Made by a program: the position numbers and the translations under genes. A DNA stretch of 64,000 bases from Kosakonia oryzendophytica (GTDB lineage Bacteria; Pseudomonadota; Gammaproteobacteria; Enterobacterales; Enterobacteriaceae): contig NZ_FMAY01000001.1 in NCBI RefSeq assembly GCF_900094925.1, positions 62,001-126,000 on the forward strand. Reading direction: 5' to 3'. Under the pieces are notes generated by a model. The model was not told where the DNA came from. It made no database searches and was given only the letters and a program-made list of their open reading frames with translations. Within the stretch, counting starts at the first letter, position 1; each line of letters starts with the position of its first letter. This document shows positions 25,347-34,129 of the stretch, piece after piece.

Positions 25347-25870
25347 TTTTCACCTCCGATCAACTGGTTACGCAATTGTGGGTATTGCGTACGGGAATCG
25401 AGCCAGATGGCCAGAAAGCAGCGACTGAACGCTTCGGACTGGCGCTCGCCAAGCGGGGTAAAGCCTTTTTGCGCCGCAGATGCGCGATACCAGAACTGCC
25501 CCTGCTTATCGCTAAGCACAAAGGCCAGTTCAGCGCCCGGTGTGACGTCAGGCCAAAGGGCACGCAGCATTCGCAACCAGGCTCCGCTTTGTGGCTGATG
25601 CTCCAGAATCCCCTGCGCCTGCCACTGTTCACGGGTGGCATCGACCAGCGCATTGCGATCGATGTCACGCTGGTAGGTGATAATCAGGGCCTGCTCCTGT
25701 TCCGGCCCGTGATAGCGGCCATCCGGTGTGAGCAACCGGGAGGTGTAGACGGTAAAAGGCCCCCAATAGAGCGTCGCATCACCGACTTTTTGCCAGTTAA
25801 ACCAGTCGGCGGCACTGACCGCCGGGGCCACCAGCGTCATCCATAACAACGCCAGTAACGAGCTTCTCAT
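25343..25870 (-). CDS. Chalcone isomerase-like periplasmic protein
   Basis: 175 residues with a signal peptide (MRSSLLALLWMTLVAPAVSA) and a domain of the chalcone-isomerase-like group (VGDATLYWGPFTVYTSRLLTPDGRY, LIITYQRDIDRNALVDAT). This bacterial group shares the fold with plant chalcone isomerase and fatty-acid-binding proteins; isomerase activity is not implied. The longer frame to 26110 lies inside DUF2878 and is rejected. It overlaps both neighbours by four bases (ATGA), so the unit is tightly coupled. Confidence 0.75.
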   Translation of the reverse strand: MRSSLLALLWMTLVAPAVSAADWFNWQKVGDATLYWGPFTVYTSRLLTPDGRYHGPEQEQALIITYQRDIDRNALVDATREQWQAQGILEHQPQSGAWLRMLRALWPDVTPGAELAFVLSDKQGQFWYRASAAQKGFTPLGERQSEAFSRCFLAIWLDSRTQYPQLRNQLIGGEK

Positions 25871-26352
25871 GATCGCTTCCCCATAAAAAGATGGAAAAAC
25901 AGCATGATCACGAGCCAGCCGGAGGCCATCCAACTCACCACGATGAAGGTCGGTTGCAGAAAGGTGATGGCACCCAGACGTTCGCCGATCACATACGCGA
26001 CCGGACCAACAAGGGTCGCCAGCAACATCAGTAGTACCCCCGGCAGCGTCGTGGTGCAGGTCAGGCGTGTCCAGACGGTGGCAAACATCAGCCACAGCGC
26101 CGCCATCCATAGCGGTAGCAGCGCATCGCCGTCAAAGTGAATAAGCCCCGTCCACGCCCATAACGTGTCGAGTCCACACCCCGCAACGGCGAGCAACAAA
26201 GCATGAAGACGGTGTGCAGGCGATAACATCATGCAGGCGAGGATCGCGAGGGCAAGCCACAGATACAGGCCGCGTTCACGAAACAGCACGACCAGCGTCC
26301 AGTAGAGATCGAACGCGACAGTCAGCAGAAAAACCTGCACATAACGTTTCAT
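25867..26352 (-). CDS. DUF2878-family membrane protein
   Basis: 161 residues with about five hydrophobic helices (VFLLTVAFDLYWTLVVLF, LWLALAILACMML, PLWMAALWLMFATVW, GVLLMLLATLVGPVAYVIG, VVSWMASGWLVIMLFFHLF). It fits DUF2878, which commonly sits between CFA-like methyltransferase and chalcone-isomerase-like genes. Inner membrane; role unknown. Four-base overlaps on both sides. Confidence 0.82.
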   Translation of the reverse strand: MKRYVQVFLLTVAFDLYWTLVVLFRERGLYLWLALAILACMMLSPAHRLHALLLAVAGCGLDTLWAWTGLIHFDGDALLPLWMAALWLMFATVWTRLTCTTTLPGVLLMLLATLVGPVAYVIGERLGAITFLQPTFIVVSWMASGWLVIMLFFHLFMGKRS

Positions 26353-27569
26353 ACCCGCTCCGCCGTCAATTGCACCACGCTGATCGTACGTGCGTTAAAC
26401 CCGGCTTCGCAGTAGCCGAAGTAGTAGAGCCACATACGGCGGAAGCGGTCATCAAACCCTAATTTTTCGATATCGGGCCAGCCATTGAGAAAACGTTGCC
26501 GCCAGTGTGCCAGCGTACGGGCATAATCTGGCCCCATGTCGAACAGGTTGCGGACAACAAAATCGGTGTGCCGCGTCATCAACTCACTCATCGCGGTGAT
26601 GCTCGGTAAAAAGCCGCCGGGGAAGATATAGCGCTGGATAAAATCAACGCTTTTGCTGTAGTCACGGTAACGTTGATCCTGAATGGTGATGGCCTGAATC
26701 GCCATTTTCCCACCCGGACGTAACCGTGCCTGGCAGGTGCGGAAGAACGCAGGTAGATAACGTTTTCCCACGGCTTCAATCATCTCGACAGAGACCAGTT
26801 TGTCGAACTCGCCGGTCAAATCACGGTAATCGCACAACAGCACCTCGACACGATCCTGCAACCCTGCACGGGCAATGCGTGCGGTTGCCCAAGCGTACTG
26901 CTCCTGTGACAGCGTGGTAGTGGTGACGCGGCAGCCATAGTGACGGGCAGCATATTCCGCCATCGCCCCCCATCCGGTACCAATTTCCAGCAGGTGATCG
27001 CTGGCTGTTAACGCCAGTTGTTCGCACAGACGAGCCATTTTTGCCTGCTGGGCCTGCGCGAGATCCTGATCCTCTGCGGTAAACAGCGCGCTGGAGTAAA
27101 GCAGGTCTGCATCCAGAAATTGCGCGTAAAACGCATTGCCCAGATCGTAGTGAGCGGCGATGTTCTCCCGCGCCTGCTTGCGGTGGTTGCGCCGCGTCCA
27201 GTGTCGCAGTCGCTCAATGGGTCTGCCAAACAGCTGAAAACCGCTTTCCAGGCGCCCCAGCACCTTGCTGTTGAGTGCCAGGATCTGCAATAACGCCGTA
27301 AGCTGATTCGTCTGCCATTCGCCATCTATCCAGCCTTCAGCGGCGGCAAGACTTCCCCCCGTGAGCAGACGCCAGTAAACCCCTGGCACAAGGATCTGCA
27401 CATCGGCGCGCAACGCAGCCGACGCATCACCAAAATGAAAGCTCTGCGCCCCATCCCGCACCGTGAGCGAGCCTTGACGAATACCACTTAGCAGGCGGAA
27501 GAGCACCCATCGCGCGATGCGGACGTTGCGCGAAAGTTCGGGTTCAAGCGCAAAGGCGGGATCGGTCAT
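26349..27569 (-). CDS. CFA-synthase-like SAM-dependent methyltransferase
   Basis: 406 residues, cyclopropane-fatty-acid synthase family. The SAM site is [21 protein letters not shown] (about residue 195), preceded by [23 protein letters not shown], and followed by [21 protein letters not shown] and [15 protein letters not shown]. The C-terminal [20 protein letters not shown] keeps the Cys that binds bicarbonate/substrate in Cfa. The motif differs from true Cfa (DIGCGWGG, YYLTACAGAF), placing it in the branch that methylates unsaturated fatty acids in DUF1365/FAD-oxidoreductase clusters. A true Cfa is present at 46 kb, so its product is probably different. Confidence 0.9.
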   Translation of the reverse strand: MTDPAFALEPELSRNVRIARWVLFRLLSGIRQGSLTVRDGAQSFHFGDASAALRADVQILVPGVYWRLLTGGSLAAAEGWIDGEWQTNQLTALLQILALNSKVLGRLESGFQLFGRPIERLRHWTRRNHRKQARENIAAHYDLGNAFYAQFLDADLLYSSALFTAEDQDLAQAQQAKMARLCEQLALTASDHLLEIGTGWGAMAEYAARHYGCRVTTTTLSQEQYAWATARIARAGLQDRVEVLLCDYRDLTGEFDKLVSVEMIEAVGKRYLPAFFRTCQARLRPGGKMAIQAITIQDQRYRDYSKSVDFIQRYIFPGGFLPSITAMSELMTRHTDFVVRNLFDMGPDYARTLAHWRQRFLNGWPDIEKLGFDDRFRRMWLYYFGYCEAGFNARTISVVQLTAERV

Positions 27570-28285
27570 GGGCGTTCACTCCTGCTAACGGGGTGGTTAT
27601 AGAGCGGCACACGCTTAAGCCATAGCCGTAGCGCCTGCCAGTAAATGGCGAAGACCGTTTTCAGCGTCATCAACGGAATGCGAATCAAGAGAGACGTCAG
27701 GTTTGTGCGCGTCAGCGGCTCGCGGTTCAGCAGCAACGTGGCGTCAAACACTTTTGACTGTTGGTGATTCTCGATGTGCATGCGCAGTACATTGCCAGGG
27801 CTGTTGAAGCGCCAGTGGTAGATCATGTCCATCGGGTTAAAGGGGGAGACGTGAAACGCTTTTTCCAGTGGACTCGCCTTGTCATCGACGGCGTAGTAGT
27901 GACGCTCGTTCCACGGGGTGTTGCGCACTTCCGCCACGACCCAACGCAGGGTGTCCGTATGGTCATAGCAGTAGTAAAAATTGACCGGATTAAAGTGGAA
28001 CCCAACGTAACGCAGTTGAGTCAGCAACATGACGCGGCCATCCGGGCGTTCCCCGGTCAGGCTTTCCAACTGGTTAAGGACATTTTCTTTAAGCGGTACG
28101 CCCAACGGGTAATCCGCATCGCAGAAAGCGGCAGCGGCAAACCGGTTACGGCGGATCCCCACGGCTGGGAGCAAATCGAGCTCATCCAGATCGAGCCATG
28201 CCATAAAAACGCGATAGCAAAACTGGTGCATTTTCGGCTGGAGTCGACGATGGCGTAAAACGCCCTGATACAGGCAGCTGTTCAT
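27566..28285 (-). CDS. DUF1365-family protein
   Basis: 239 residues. The opening [24 protein letters not shown] and the central [18 protein letters not shown] and [13 protein letters not shown] are DUF1365 signatures. The family always travels with a CFA-like methyltransferase and an amine-oxidase-type flavoprotein. Biochemical role unproven; no membrane helix seen. Overlaps the methyltransferase start by four bases. Confidence 0.88.
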   Translation of the reverse strand: MNSCLYQGVLRHRRLQPKMHQFCYRVFMAWLDLDELDLLPAVGIRRNRFAAAAFCDADYPLGVPLKENVLNQLESLTGERPDGRVMLLTQLRYVGFHFNPVNFYYCYDHTDTLRWVVAEVRNTPWNERHYYAVDDKASPLEKAFHVSPFNPMDMIYHWRFNSPGNVLRMHIENHQQSKVFDATLLLNREPLTRTNLTSLLIRIPLMTLKTVFAIYWQALRLWLKRVPLYNHPVSRSERP

Positions 28286-28286
28286 C

Positions 28287-29546
28287 TCAGTTGCCCTCCC
28301 CGACAGCTATTCCTTTCACCACATCCAGTGCGCTGCGCACGCCATCTTCGTGAAAACCGTTATACCAGTACGCCCCGCAATACCAGCTCCGTCGGTGACC
28401 GTTAATCTCACCGCGACGCGCCTGAGCCCGCCAGCTTTGGGGGTTAAAGAGTGGGTGCTCATAGACAAAGCGCTGCCAGACATAGCGCGCGTCGACCGGC
28501 GAGTCCGGATTGAGGGTGACACAGAACAAGGGGCTGCCTTCAGGCAGACCTTGTAAGATATTCATGTTGTAAGTGACACAGGCACGATCCTGATCCCGTT
28601 CGCTCAGACGATAGTTCCAGCTTGCCCAGGCGCGCTCACGTACCGGCAGCCAGCGCGGATCGCTGTGCAAGACCACCTCATTGCGCTGCCAGCCAATAGC
28701 GCCCAACACTTCACGCTCGGCAGGTGCAGGATCGACCAGCATCGCCAGTGCCTGTGCCGAGTGGCAGGCGAAGATCACCTGGTCGAAGCGCTGCTCTGAC
28801 GCATCAAGCCGGATCGTAACGCCGTCGTCATGGCGCAAGACCTGCTGCACCGGCGTGTTTAGATGTAACGTCAGGCGGTCGCCCAGTTGCGCCAGCAAGG
28901 CGCGGATATACTCACGTGAGCCGCCAGGCACCACATACCATTGCGGGCGATCGGCAATATCCAGTAAACCGTGGTGCTCAAAAAAGCGCAAAAACAGCGG
29001 TAGCGGGAAGCGACGCATCTCTTGCAGCGACGATGACCAGATGGCAGCCCCCATCGGCAAAATGTAGTGGCGCGCAAAAAAGTGGCTGAAATGGTGCTGT
29101 TCAAGGAAGCTCTGCAAGGTGGCATTCTCGTTCACACCCGATCGCAGCGCCTGTTTTGCCAGCCGATTAAAACGCACGATCGCGTTCAGCAGTCCCCAAA
29201 ATGCCGGGTTAACGAGATTGCGACGCTGCGCAAACAGCGAGAGGAGCGTATGCCCGTTATATTCCAGGCCACTCTGTGGGTTATGAACCGAGAAGCTCAT
29301 CTGCGTTTTTTGCCCATTGATGCCCAGTTCGCTGAGCAGGCCCATAAAGCGCGGATAAGTGCGATCGTTATAAACGATAAACCCGGTATCAATGGCATAC
29401 GTACCCTGCGGTGTGGAGACATCCACCGTCGCGGTATGCCCTCCCACTGTCGGTTCTGCTTCAAAAATCGTGACACGATGATGCCCGGCTAGGCGCCAGG
29501 CACAGGTCAGCCCGGCAATACCGCTTCCGATAATGGCAATGTTCAT
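28287..29546 (-). CDS. FAD-dependent amine-oxidase-type oxidoreductase
   Basis: 419 residues. The N-terminal dinucleotide fold [20 protein letters not shown] is followed by [19 protein letters not shown] and [18 protein letters not shown], the signature of the NAD(P)/FAD-binding protein paired with DUF1365 and CFA-like genes. It may oxidise or desaturate the methylated acyl chain (inference from related clusters in Rhodobacter and Vibrio). The start at 29546 is chosen because the glycine motif begins just after it; the 13-residue extension lies in the SDR gene. Overlaps sdr by four bases. Confidence 0.88.
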   Translation of the reverse strand: MNIAIIGSGIAGLTCAWRLAGHHRVTIFEAEPTVGGHTATVDVSTPQGTYAIDTGFIVYNDRTYPRFMGLLSELGINGQKTQMSFSVHNPQSGLEYNGHTLLSLFAQRRNLVNPAFWGLLNAIVRFNRLAKQALRSGVNENATLQSFLEQHHFSHFFARHYILPMGAAIWSSSLQEMRRFPLPLFLRFFEHHGLLDIADRPQWYVVPGGSREYIRALLAQLGDRLTLHLNTPVQQVLRHDDGVTIRLDASEQRFDQVIFACHSAQALAMLVDPAPAEREVLGAIGWQRNEVVLHSDPRWLPVRERAWASWNYRLSERDQDRACVTYNMNILQGLPEGSPLFCVTLNPDSPVDARYVWQRFVYEHPLFNPQSWRAQARRGEINGHRRSWYCGAYWYNGFHEDGVRSALDVVKGIAVGEGN

Positions 29547-30262
29547 GAGCGCACCATCCTGCGCAGCAACACGCGCTGGAAACATTCAGGTAGCCCCGCC
29601 AGCAGGCGCAGGAGCAGGCTGAACCCGGTCGGAAAAGCGATGTGATTTTTCCCTTTCGCCAGGCCGCGACGGATGGCTTTCACAGCATCATTGACGCTTA
29701 CCTGGCCAGGCATGGCGAAATCATTTTTGCGGGTCAGCGGGGTGTCCACAAACCCAGGTGAGACAACCGTGACGGTTATCCCTTTGGGTTCCCAGTCCAG
29801 TCGCAGGCTGTTAGCAAACCAGGTGAGCGCAGCTTTAGATGCACCGTATGCTTCGGCCCGGGGAAAGGGCAACCAGTGCGCCATTGAACTGACCAGCACC
29901 ACGCGGTTTCCGGCAACGAGCTGTTCTTGTAGCGCAGCCAGGCAGTTTACTGGTCCCAGCACGTTGGTAGTCAGCACCCGTTCCACCAATGCAGCATCCA
30001 CCACGCCGCGATTGAAATATTCACACGTACCCGCGCAGAGAATGACCAGATCGGCATAACATTGCGCCAGCGCCTGGCGACAGGCCTGCGGATCGGTCAT
30101 GTCGAACAGGCGTACCGTGATATTCGGGCTGTACTGATGGAGTGCTTCCAGTCGCAGCGGATCCCGTCCGCACGCAATGACGCTATGGCCATCATCGGCC
30201 CAGGATTTTGCCAGCCCTTCCCCGATGCCGGAGCTGGCACCCGTGATGAGGACGGTCATCAT
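29543..30262 (-). CDS. Short-chain dehydrogenase/reductase in the lipid operon
   Basis: 239-residue SDR. TGASSGIGEGLA binds NAD(P), the active site is Tyr/Lys in AEAYGASKAALTWF with the Ser in VLVSSMAHWLPF, and PGFVDTPLT follows. LCAGT replaces the usual NNAG. Its substrate is unknown; by position it may reduce or oxidise a keto/hydroxy group on the modified lipid. It overlaps the SnoaL-like gene upstream and the FAD oxidoreductase downstream by four bases each. Confidence 0.9.
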   Translation of the reverse strand: MMTVLITGASSGIGEGLAKSWADDGHSVIACGRDPLRLEALHQYSPNITVRLFDMTDPQACRQALAQCYADLVILCAGTCEYFNRGVVDAALVERVLTTNVLGPVNCLAALQEQLVAGNRVVLVSSMAHWLPFPRAEAYGASKAALTWFANSLRLDWEPKGITVTVVSPGFVDTPLTRKNDFAMPGQVSVNDAVKAIRRGLAKGKNHIAFPTGFSLLLRLLAGLPECFQRVLLRRMVRS

Positions 30263-30693
30263 GAGCGCACCCTCCTTTTCACGCCACGAATGGCCCAGCT
30301 CAGCAAAGGAAGATGTTCGTAGATCATCTCCCCCGCATCGTAGTAATCACGCTGGCGAATAATCAGGTTGTCCTGCACCTCCACCATGGAGCACCCACCA
30401 AGCGCAAGCGCCTTCCCGGCGGAAATGCGTGGATGTGACCAGTGCATCGTCCAACTGACGGCATAACGCTCCCCCTCGCAGACCGGAACGTCGATGGAAA
30501 AGCGGCAGTGCTGCACATTAACCAGCAGCCGTGTGAAATACCGCTGGATCGCAACCAGTCCCCGATGCTCACCAAAGGGATCGATGAGTTGAGCGTCCGG
30601 GTGATAGAGCGTCGTCAGCGCCGAAGGGGGCTGGTTATCCAGCCCGGCGTAGTACTCAACAAACCGGTTGATGACGGAGGAGAGTGTGCTCAT
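30259..30693 (-). CDS. SnoaL-like (NTF2 fold) protein, first gene of the lipid operon
   Basis: 144 residues with an NTF2/SnoaL-like fold: VINRFVEYYAGLDNQPPSALTTLYHPDAQLIDPFGEHRG is the usual N-terminal cone helix and strand, then RQRDYYDAGEMIYEHLP. Such proteins can be cyclases, isomerases or binding proteins; which one is not predictable. A GTG at 30702 is also in frame; the ATG at 30693 has GGTGAA upstream. The operator-like palindrome lies 44 bases before this start. Confidence 0.85.
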   Translation of the reverse strand: MSTLSSVINRFVEYYAGLDNQPPSALTTLYHPDAQLIDPFGEHRGLVAIQRYFTRLLVNVQHCRFSIDVPVCEGERYAVSWTMHWSHPRISAGKALALGGCSMVEVQDNLIIRQRDYYDAGEMIYEHLPLLSWAIRGVKRRVRS

Positions 30694-30736
30694 GAGTTTC
30701 ACCAGGGTTCAGAACAACAGAGTAATCGCATAATTT

Positions 30737-30770
30737 AAACTTACACAATTACTTTTATTTGTCCAAGTTT
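30737..30770 (-). promoter_or_regulatory. Operator-like palindrome upstream of the lipid operon
   Basis: AAACTTACACAA and TTGTCCAAGTTT are inverted repeats (10 of 12 positions) separated by 10 bases. The half-site resembles the AAAATTGTACA half-site described for MlrA. On the minus strand it contains TTGGAC, a possible -35, with TAAGTT 17 bases on. It is the best candidate binding site for the adjacent MerR-family protein. Confidence 0.6.
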
Positions 30771-30916
30771 TGGTGAAAATATTTTTTATATGTAATAATT
30801 ATCAATAAGTTATTTATTGTTGCTTTGTGCAGTTGTTTTGCTTTTTTTACGCACACAGCCGTCTTCCGCTCACACGAAGGTTGAGTGGGAAACAGGTGCC
30901 GCGTGGGGAAACGGAA

Positions 30917-31645
30917 TCAGAGAGGGATGACGTCCAGGGAAACAACCTGCTGCTGCCAGAGTTCAATCTGCTTTTTGCGCGCAGCGGTGAGTTTGCCGGT
31001 AGTGACCAGCAGCCATTTTCGTTCCGGGAAGATTTCAGGCGCAAGCGTGGCAGGCGGAACAGGAAGCACGTCAATGCGGTGGCCCTGCCCGGTACGGGTG
31101 AGCGCTTCAAGCCAGATTTCACACGGGTCGGTAAGGTGCCAGCCGGTGATCAGGTAATTATCCCCCGGCGCTTTTTTATCCCCTTCAAGGCAAAACGAGG
31201 TGTAGGAGATAATGATGCCGTCGAGCACTTCACGCAGGGTCATCATGGCTGGAATGTTAGCCGAGACTTTACTGCGCAATGGGCGCAAAACTTCCGTGAC
31301 CAGTTCCGGGCGAGGATATTCGCGGCCTGAGTCGTAGATCAGCTGGCGCAGGGACTCGATTTTGCCCTCTTTCAGCCGCTGTAACATGCTCTCTTGCAGG
31401 GTGAGCCAGTTGTTTGTTCTGCGCGCACCGGGCCGTGCCAGCAGGGGTTTCACCTGGCTGACTGGCACCCCTTTTTTCACCCAGTCGAGGATTTTGAGCG
31501 CCTGCTGAACATCATCATCGCTGTACAGCCGATGGCCTCCCTCTGTGCGCAGCGGTTTGAGCAGGCCGTAACGACGCTGCCAGGCGCGTAGCGTGGTTGC
31601 GTTAATCCCGCAAAGCTGGGCAAATTCACCGATGGAGTAAGACAT
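30917..31645 (-). CDS. MerR-family regulator of the MlrA/BluR type
   Basis: 242 residues. The MerR DNA-binding domain is YSIGEFAQLCGINATTLRAWQRRYGLLKPLRTEGGHRLY (residues 3-41 region), almost the E. coli MlrA/BluR sequence. The C-terminal half resembles the cobalamin-binding-type fold of LitR/CarH but lacks the His that binds B12 (the DGIIISY helix has no E-x-H motif), as in MlrA and BluR. I started at the ATG at 31645. The 223-base gap downstream (30694-30916) lies between it and the lipid operon, so both read the same way; the operator lies in that gap, and blc is divergent. Confidence 0.88.
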   Translation of the reverse strand: MSYSIGEFAQLCGINATTLRAWQRRYGLLKPLRTEGGHRLYSDDDVQQALKILDWVKKGVPVSQVKPLLARPGARRTNNWLTLQESMLQRLKEGKIESLRQLIYDSGREYPRPELVTEVLRPLRSKVSANIPAMMTLREVLDGIIISYTSFCLEGDKKAPGDNYLITGWHLTDPCEIWLEALTRTGQGHRIDVLPVPPATLAPEIFPERKWLLVTTGKLTAARKKQIELWQQQVVSLDVIPL

Positions 31646-31762
31646 GGGTACGCCTGATAACAAAGAATACTCTCAATATACTACGAATATTTCCGGTCTG
31701 GATGAAGTGCGCCCTGCTTGCGCTACACTTTACGCCCAACTGTGCAAATGAAAGGAGTTCTC

Positions 31763-32287
31763 ATGAAGCTATGGCCTGTGGTGACCGGCGTTGCTATCGC
31801 CCTGACGCTGGTTGCCTGCAAATCCCCAACACCGCCGCAAGGCGTTCAGCCCATTACCGGGTTTGATGCCCGTCGCTATCTGGGAAAATGGTATGAAATC
31901 GCCCGTCTGGAAAACCGCTTCGAACGCGGCCTTGAACAAGTGACCGCTACTTACGGCAAGCGTCGTGATGGCGGCATTAGCGTGCTTAATCGCGGGTACG
32001 ATCCGGTGAAGAAAATATGGCGTGAGAGCGAAGGAAAAGCCTACTTCACCGGCACGTCCACCACAGCCGCGCTGAAAGTGTCGTTCTTTGGCCCGTTTTA
32101 CGGCGGCTATAACGTGATCAAACTGGATGATGATTACCAGTATGCGCTGGTCAGCGGCCCTAACCGCGACTATCTGTGGATCCTGTCACGCACACCAACC
32201 CTTCCGGAAGCGGTAAAACGCGATTACCTCAACACTGCGCGAAGTCTGGGCTTCAGGGTCGATCAACTGGTGTGGGTAAATCAGTAA
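31763..32287 (+). CDS. blc: Outer-membrane lipocalin Blc
   Basis: 174-residue lipoprotein lipocalin. The signal MKLWPVVTGVAIALTLVAC ends in a lipobox with Cys19 and Lys at +2, favouring the outer membrane. RRYLGKWYEIARLENRFERG is the lipocalin GxW motif, and YALVSGPNRDYLWILSRTP is the second conserved strand. Blc binds lysophospholipids and fatty acids. Strong AAAGGAG precedes the ATG at 31763. It is divergent from the MerR gene, so it may belong to the same lipid regulon. Confidence 0.94.
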   Translation: MKLWPVVTGVAIALTLVACKSPTPPQGVQPITGFDARRYLGKWYEIARLENRFERGLEQVTATYGKRRDGGISVLNRGYDPVKKIWRESEGKAYFTGTSTTAALKVSFFGPFYGGYNVIKLDDDYQYALVSGPNRDYLWILSRTPTLPEAVKRDYLNTARSLGFRVDQLVWVNQ

Positions 32288-32540
32288 CGCTGTGTGCAAA
32301 AGCAGTGTTGGCAGAGACGCCGTGCTTTTTAATACTCACGCTTCTGGTCTGAAATGACTCGTCAGGAGGAAAGTCATGCCCGCTCTGCGCGAGAAGCGGA
32401 AGCTCGCTGTTGTTTCTACCAATGTGACGACATGATTTGATTCGCTATGAAGCAGCACACTGAATTGGCTGCCTGGACAGAGGTTATACCGGAGCAGATA
32501 AATTATCAGTCATCCAGGAAACTGCCAGGACAAGAATCTA
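32288..32540. other. Degenerate stretch after blc
   Basis: No intact gene. This 250-base stretch leads into an IS3-type transposase remnant and may include its eroded upstream part, but I cannot read a family sequence in it. Confidence 0.4.
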
Positions 32541-32730
32541 ATGAAACGCTACTTCAGACGACGGGAAAATGAGCGGGTACCAGTGATTGGTTACATTAGT
32601 TTAAGCGACGCAACCCGCGAAATAACGGACCACATCATTGGGTATTACAGCGTTCTCCGGGCGTATAAATAATACGGTGGGTTACCACCAAATACATCGG
32701 AAAAAAGCCACTGGAAAACCTTAACACAGT
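32541..32730 (+). pseudogene. IS3-family transposase (OrfB) C-terminal remnant
   Basis: Translation reads MKRYFRRRENERVPVIGYIS, then DATREITDHIIGYYSVLRAYK, a TAA stop at 32670, and on in the same frame YGGLPPNTSEKSHWKTL. This is the end of an IS3-type DDE transposase (ERFFRSLK-E-VP--GY---EA-R-I--YI-GYYS--RPHQ-NGGL-P-ESE--YW), with the catalytic Glu region eroded and a stop in place of the usual His-Gln. It marks old insertion-sequence activity at the left edge of the accessory island. No terminal repeats could be identified. Confidence 0.7.
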
Positions 32731-33010
32731 GGCCAGTTTTATTAACCGCTACAAAGAGTATCTCTATGTCGACTGCACTGGCACTGAATGTATAGATAGA
32801 TTAACCGATATTAATTATCGCGCAATTTAAAAGCAAATGGATATACATAAATAAGGTATCTGTTCTGGTAATTTACGCAACCAAGCGTTTGACCTATACA
32901 ATTAACGGGCTATTTTCACCTCTCCACACAATCGCAACATAACCTCGACACCGCCTCCACTTTCATTTGTTAACTTTCGGAGTCAAATCATTTGAAAGGA
33001 GAGAGTGCAG

Positions 33011-33163
33011 ATGTTTCCACGAAACGAAACTCGATTCGTTCTATTTCCTGGCTGCCAATACATGCTGATTGGATTTAACAATAATAAAGACAAAACTACG
33101 ATTCTTCTCCTGTATACCGGTAGCAATAATACTGACTTAAAAAAATCAACCAATATCCACTAG
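33011..33163 (+). CDS. Hypothetical small protein (50 residues)
   Basis: ATG preceded by AAAGGAGAGAG at about 32996-33006 opens a 50-residue frame containing LFPGCQYMLIGFNNNKDKTT and ILLLYTGSNN. Only the good ribosome site supports it. No family recognised. It lies 115 bases before the response-regulator gene in AT-rich DNA. Confidence 0.35.
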   Translation: MFPRNETRFVLFPGCQYMLIGFNNNKDKTTILLLYTGSNNTDLKKSTNIH

Positions 33164-33278
33164 CTTACTGACCAAATCGACAATGCCATACGTCTTATAA
33201 TCTGGCTGGCGGCAATTTCTTGGGGCTTAATTATCGGCACGCCAGGTTCCCGTTGGCTTGCTTTTTAAAGGAAAAATA

Positions 33279-33989
33279 ATGAACAAACAAAGGATCCTAC
33301 TAGTCGAAGATGATGATGAAATCGCTGCTGTTCTTAAGGCATATCTGGAAAAAGCACAATTTTGTGTGGAGCATGCTGAAAATGGTGTAATTGCACTTGA
33401 CCGTTTTCGCATGACACAACCCCAGTTAGTTATTCTCGATGTCCGCATGCCCGGCTGGCAAGTATTAACTGCATTACGTCAGAGTGAGAACACGCCAATA
33501 ATAATGCTAACGGACGACGACGATTATATTGACAAGCTTTCGTCACTCGGTACCAGTGCGAATGAGCACATTGTGAAACCCTTCAACCTTGCAGAAGTCG
33601 TGGTACGCACAGAGGCTATCCTGCGCCGCACAACACACGATAATGAGCAGCACGTCATTTTATCCAGTCGCTCAATCGAGATAAATCTCGCCAGACATCG
33701 GGTGAGGATACGCCCGACAAATCTGGAGATTGCTCAATGGCTAACAATGACCGAATTTCGTCTTTTAACGCAATTCGTCCGTGAGCCGGAGCGTGTTTAT
33801 AGCCGTGATGAATTGATAGAGACTTGTATGTTGAAAGGCAACACGCTACCCCGCACTGTTGACAGTCATGTCAGTAAACTGCGCAGAAAGCTTGAGGAAG
33901 CCGGAGCAGCGAATTTATTGAAAAGCGTCCGTGGTTTTGGCTACCGTCTGGGTGAAAAGAAGTGGCTAAAGGACTCAGCAAACAACTGA
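33279..33989 (+). CDS. Orphan OmpR/PhoB-type response regulator
   Basis: 236 residues. The receiver domain (1-120) has acidic residues EDDDE near residue 11, Asp53 in LVILDVRMPG as phosphoacceptor, Thr in IIMLTDDDD and Lys in IVKPF, so the phosphorylation set is complete. After MPG the usual three residues up to the Gly of the conserved loop are missing (MPGWQVL where MPG--GWQVL is normal). The C-terminal winged helix (LTMTEFRLLTQFVREPERVYSRDEL, TVDSHVSKLRRKLEEAG, VRGFGYRLG) is standard and near BaeR-type proteins. AAAGGA precedes the ATG at 33279. No sensor kinase is adjacent. Confidence 0.85.
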   Translation: MNKQRILLVEDDDEIAAVLKAYLEKAQFCVEHAENGVIALDRFRMTQPQLVILDVRMPGWQVLTALRQSENTPIIMLTDDDDYIDKLSSLGTSANEHIVKPFNLAEVVVRTEAILRRTTHDNEQHVILSSRSIEINLARHRVRIRPTNLEIAQWLTMTEFRLLTQFVREPERVYSRDELIETCMLKGNTLPRTVDSHVSKLRRKLEEAGAANLLKSVRGFGYRLGEKKWLKDSANN

Positions 33990-34129
33990 ACATGCTTATG
34001 GATGCCGGATACGCTGAGTTTAAGGAAAACAGTTATGATCTTACTCGAAAATTCCCGCACAGCATAACTCCGGAAATAGCCAAGATAACATGTAAAGAAC
34101 ATGATAAAAGGCCAAAAATGAGCATCTAA
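33962..34129 (+). CDS. Possible small ORF overlapping the response regulator end
   Basis: A GTG at 33962 overlaps the last 28 bases of the regulator gene and opens a 55-residue frame (AKGLSKQLNMLMDAGYAEFK, FPHSITPEIAKITCKEHDKR). The position is where a partner kinase would begin, but the product is not kinase-like. The frame may be a degenerate remnant. Family not recognised. Confidence 0.3.
   Translation: MAKGLSKQLNMLMDAGYAEFKENSYDLTRKFPHSITPEIAKITCKEHDKRPKMSI

Noticed and set aside
24792..25846. Long plus-strand frames opposite the DUF3833 and chalcone-isomerase-like genes
   Set aside because: Antisense shadows of well-supported minus-strand genes in G+C-rich sequence.
30917..31645. B12-dependent light sensor (CarH/LitR)
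   Set aside because: The His and Trp residues for cobalamin binding are not visible; the protein is closer to MlrA/BluR.
31645..31762. Second MerR operator before blc
   Set aside because: No dyad similar to the 30737-30770 site could be found in this gap.
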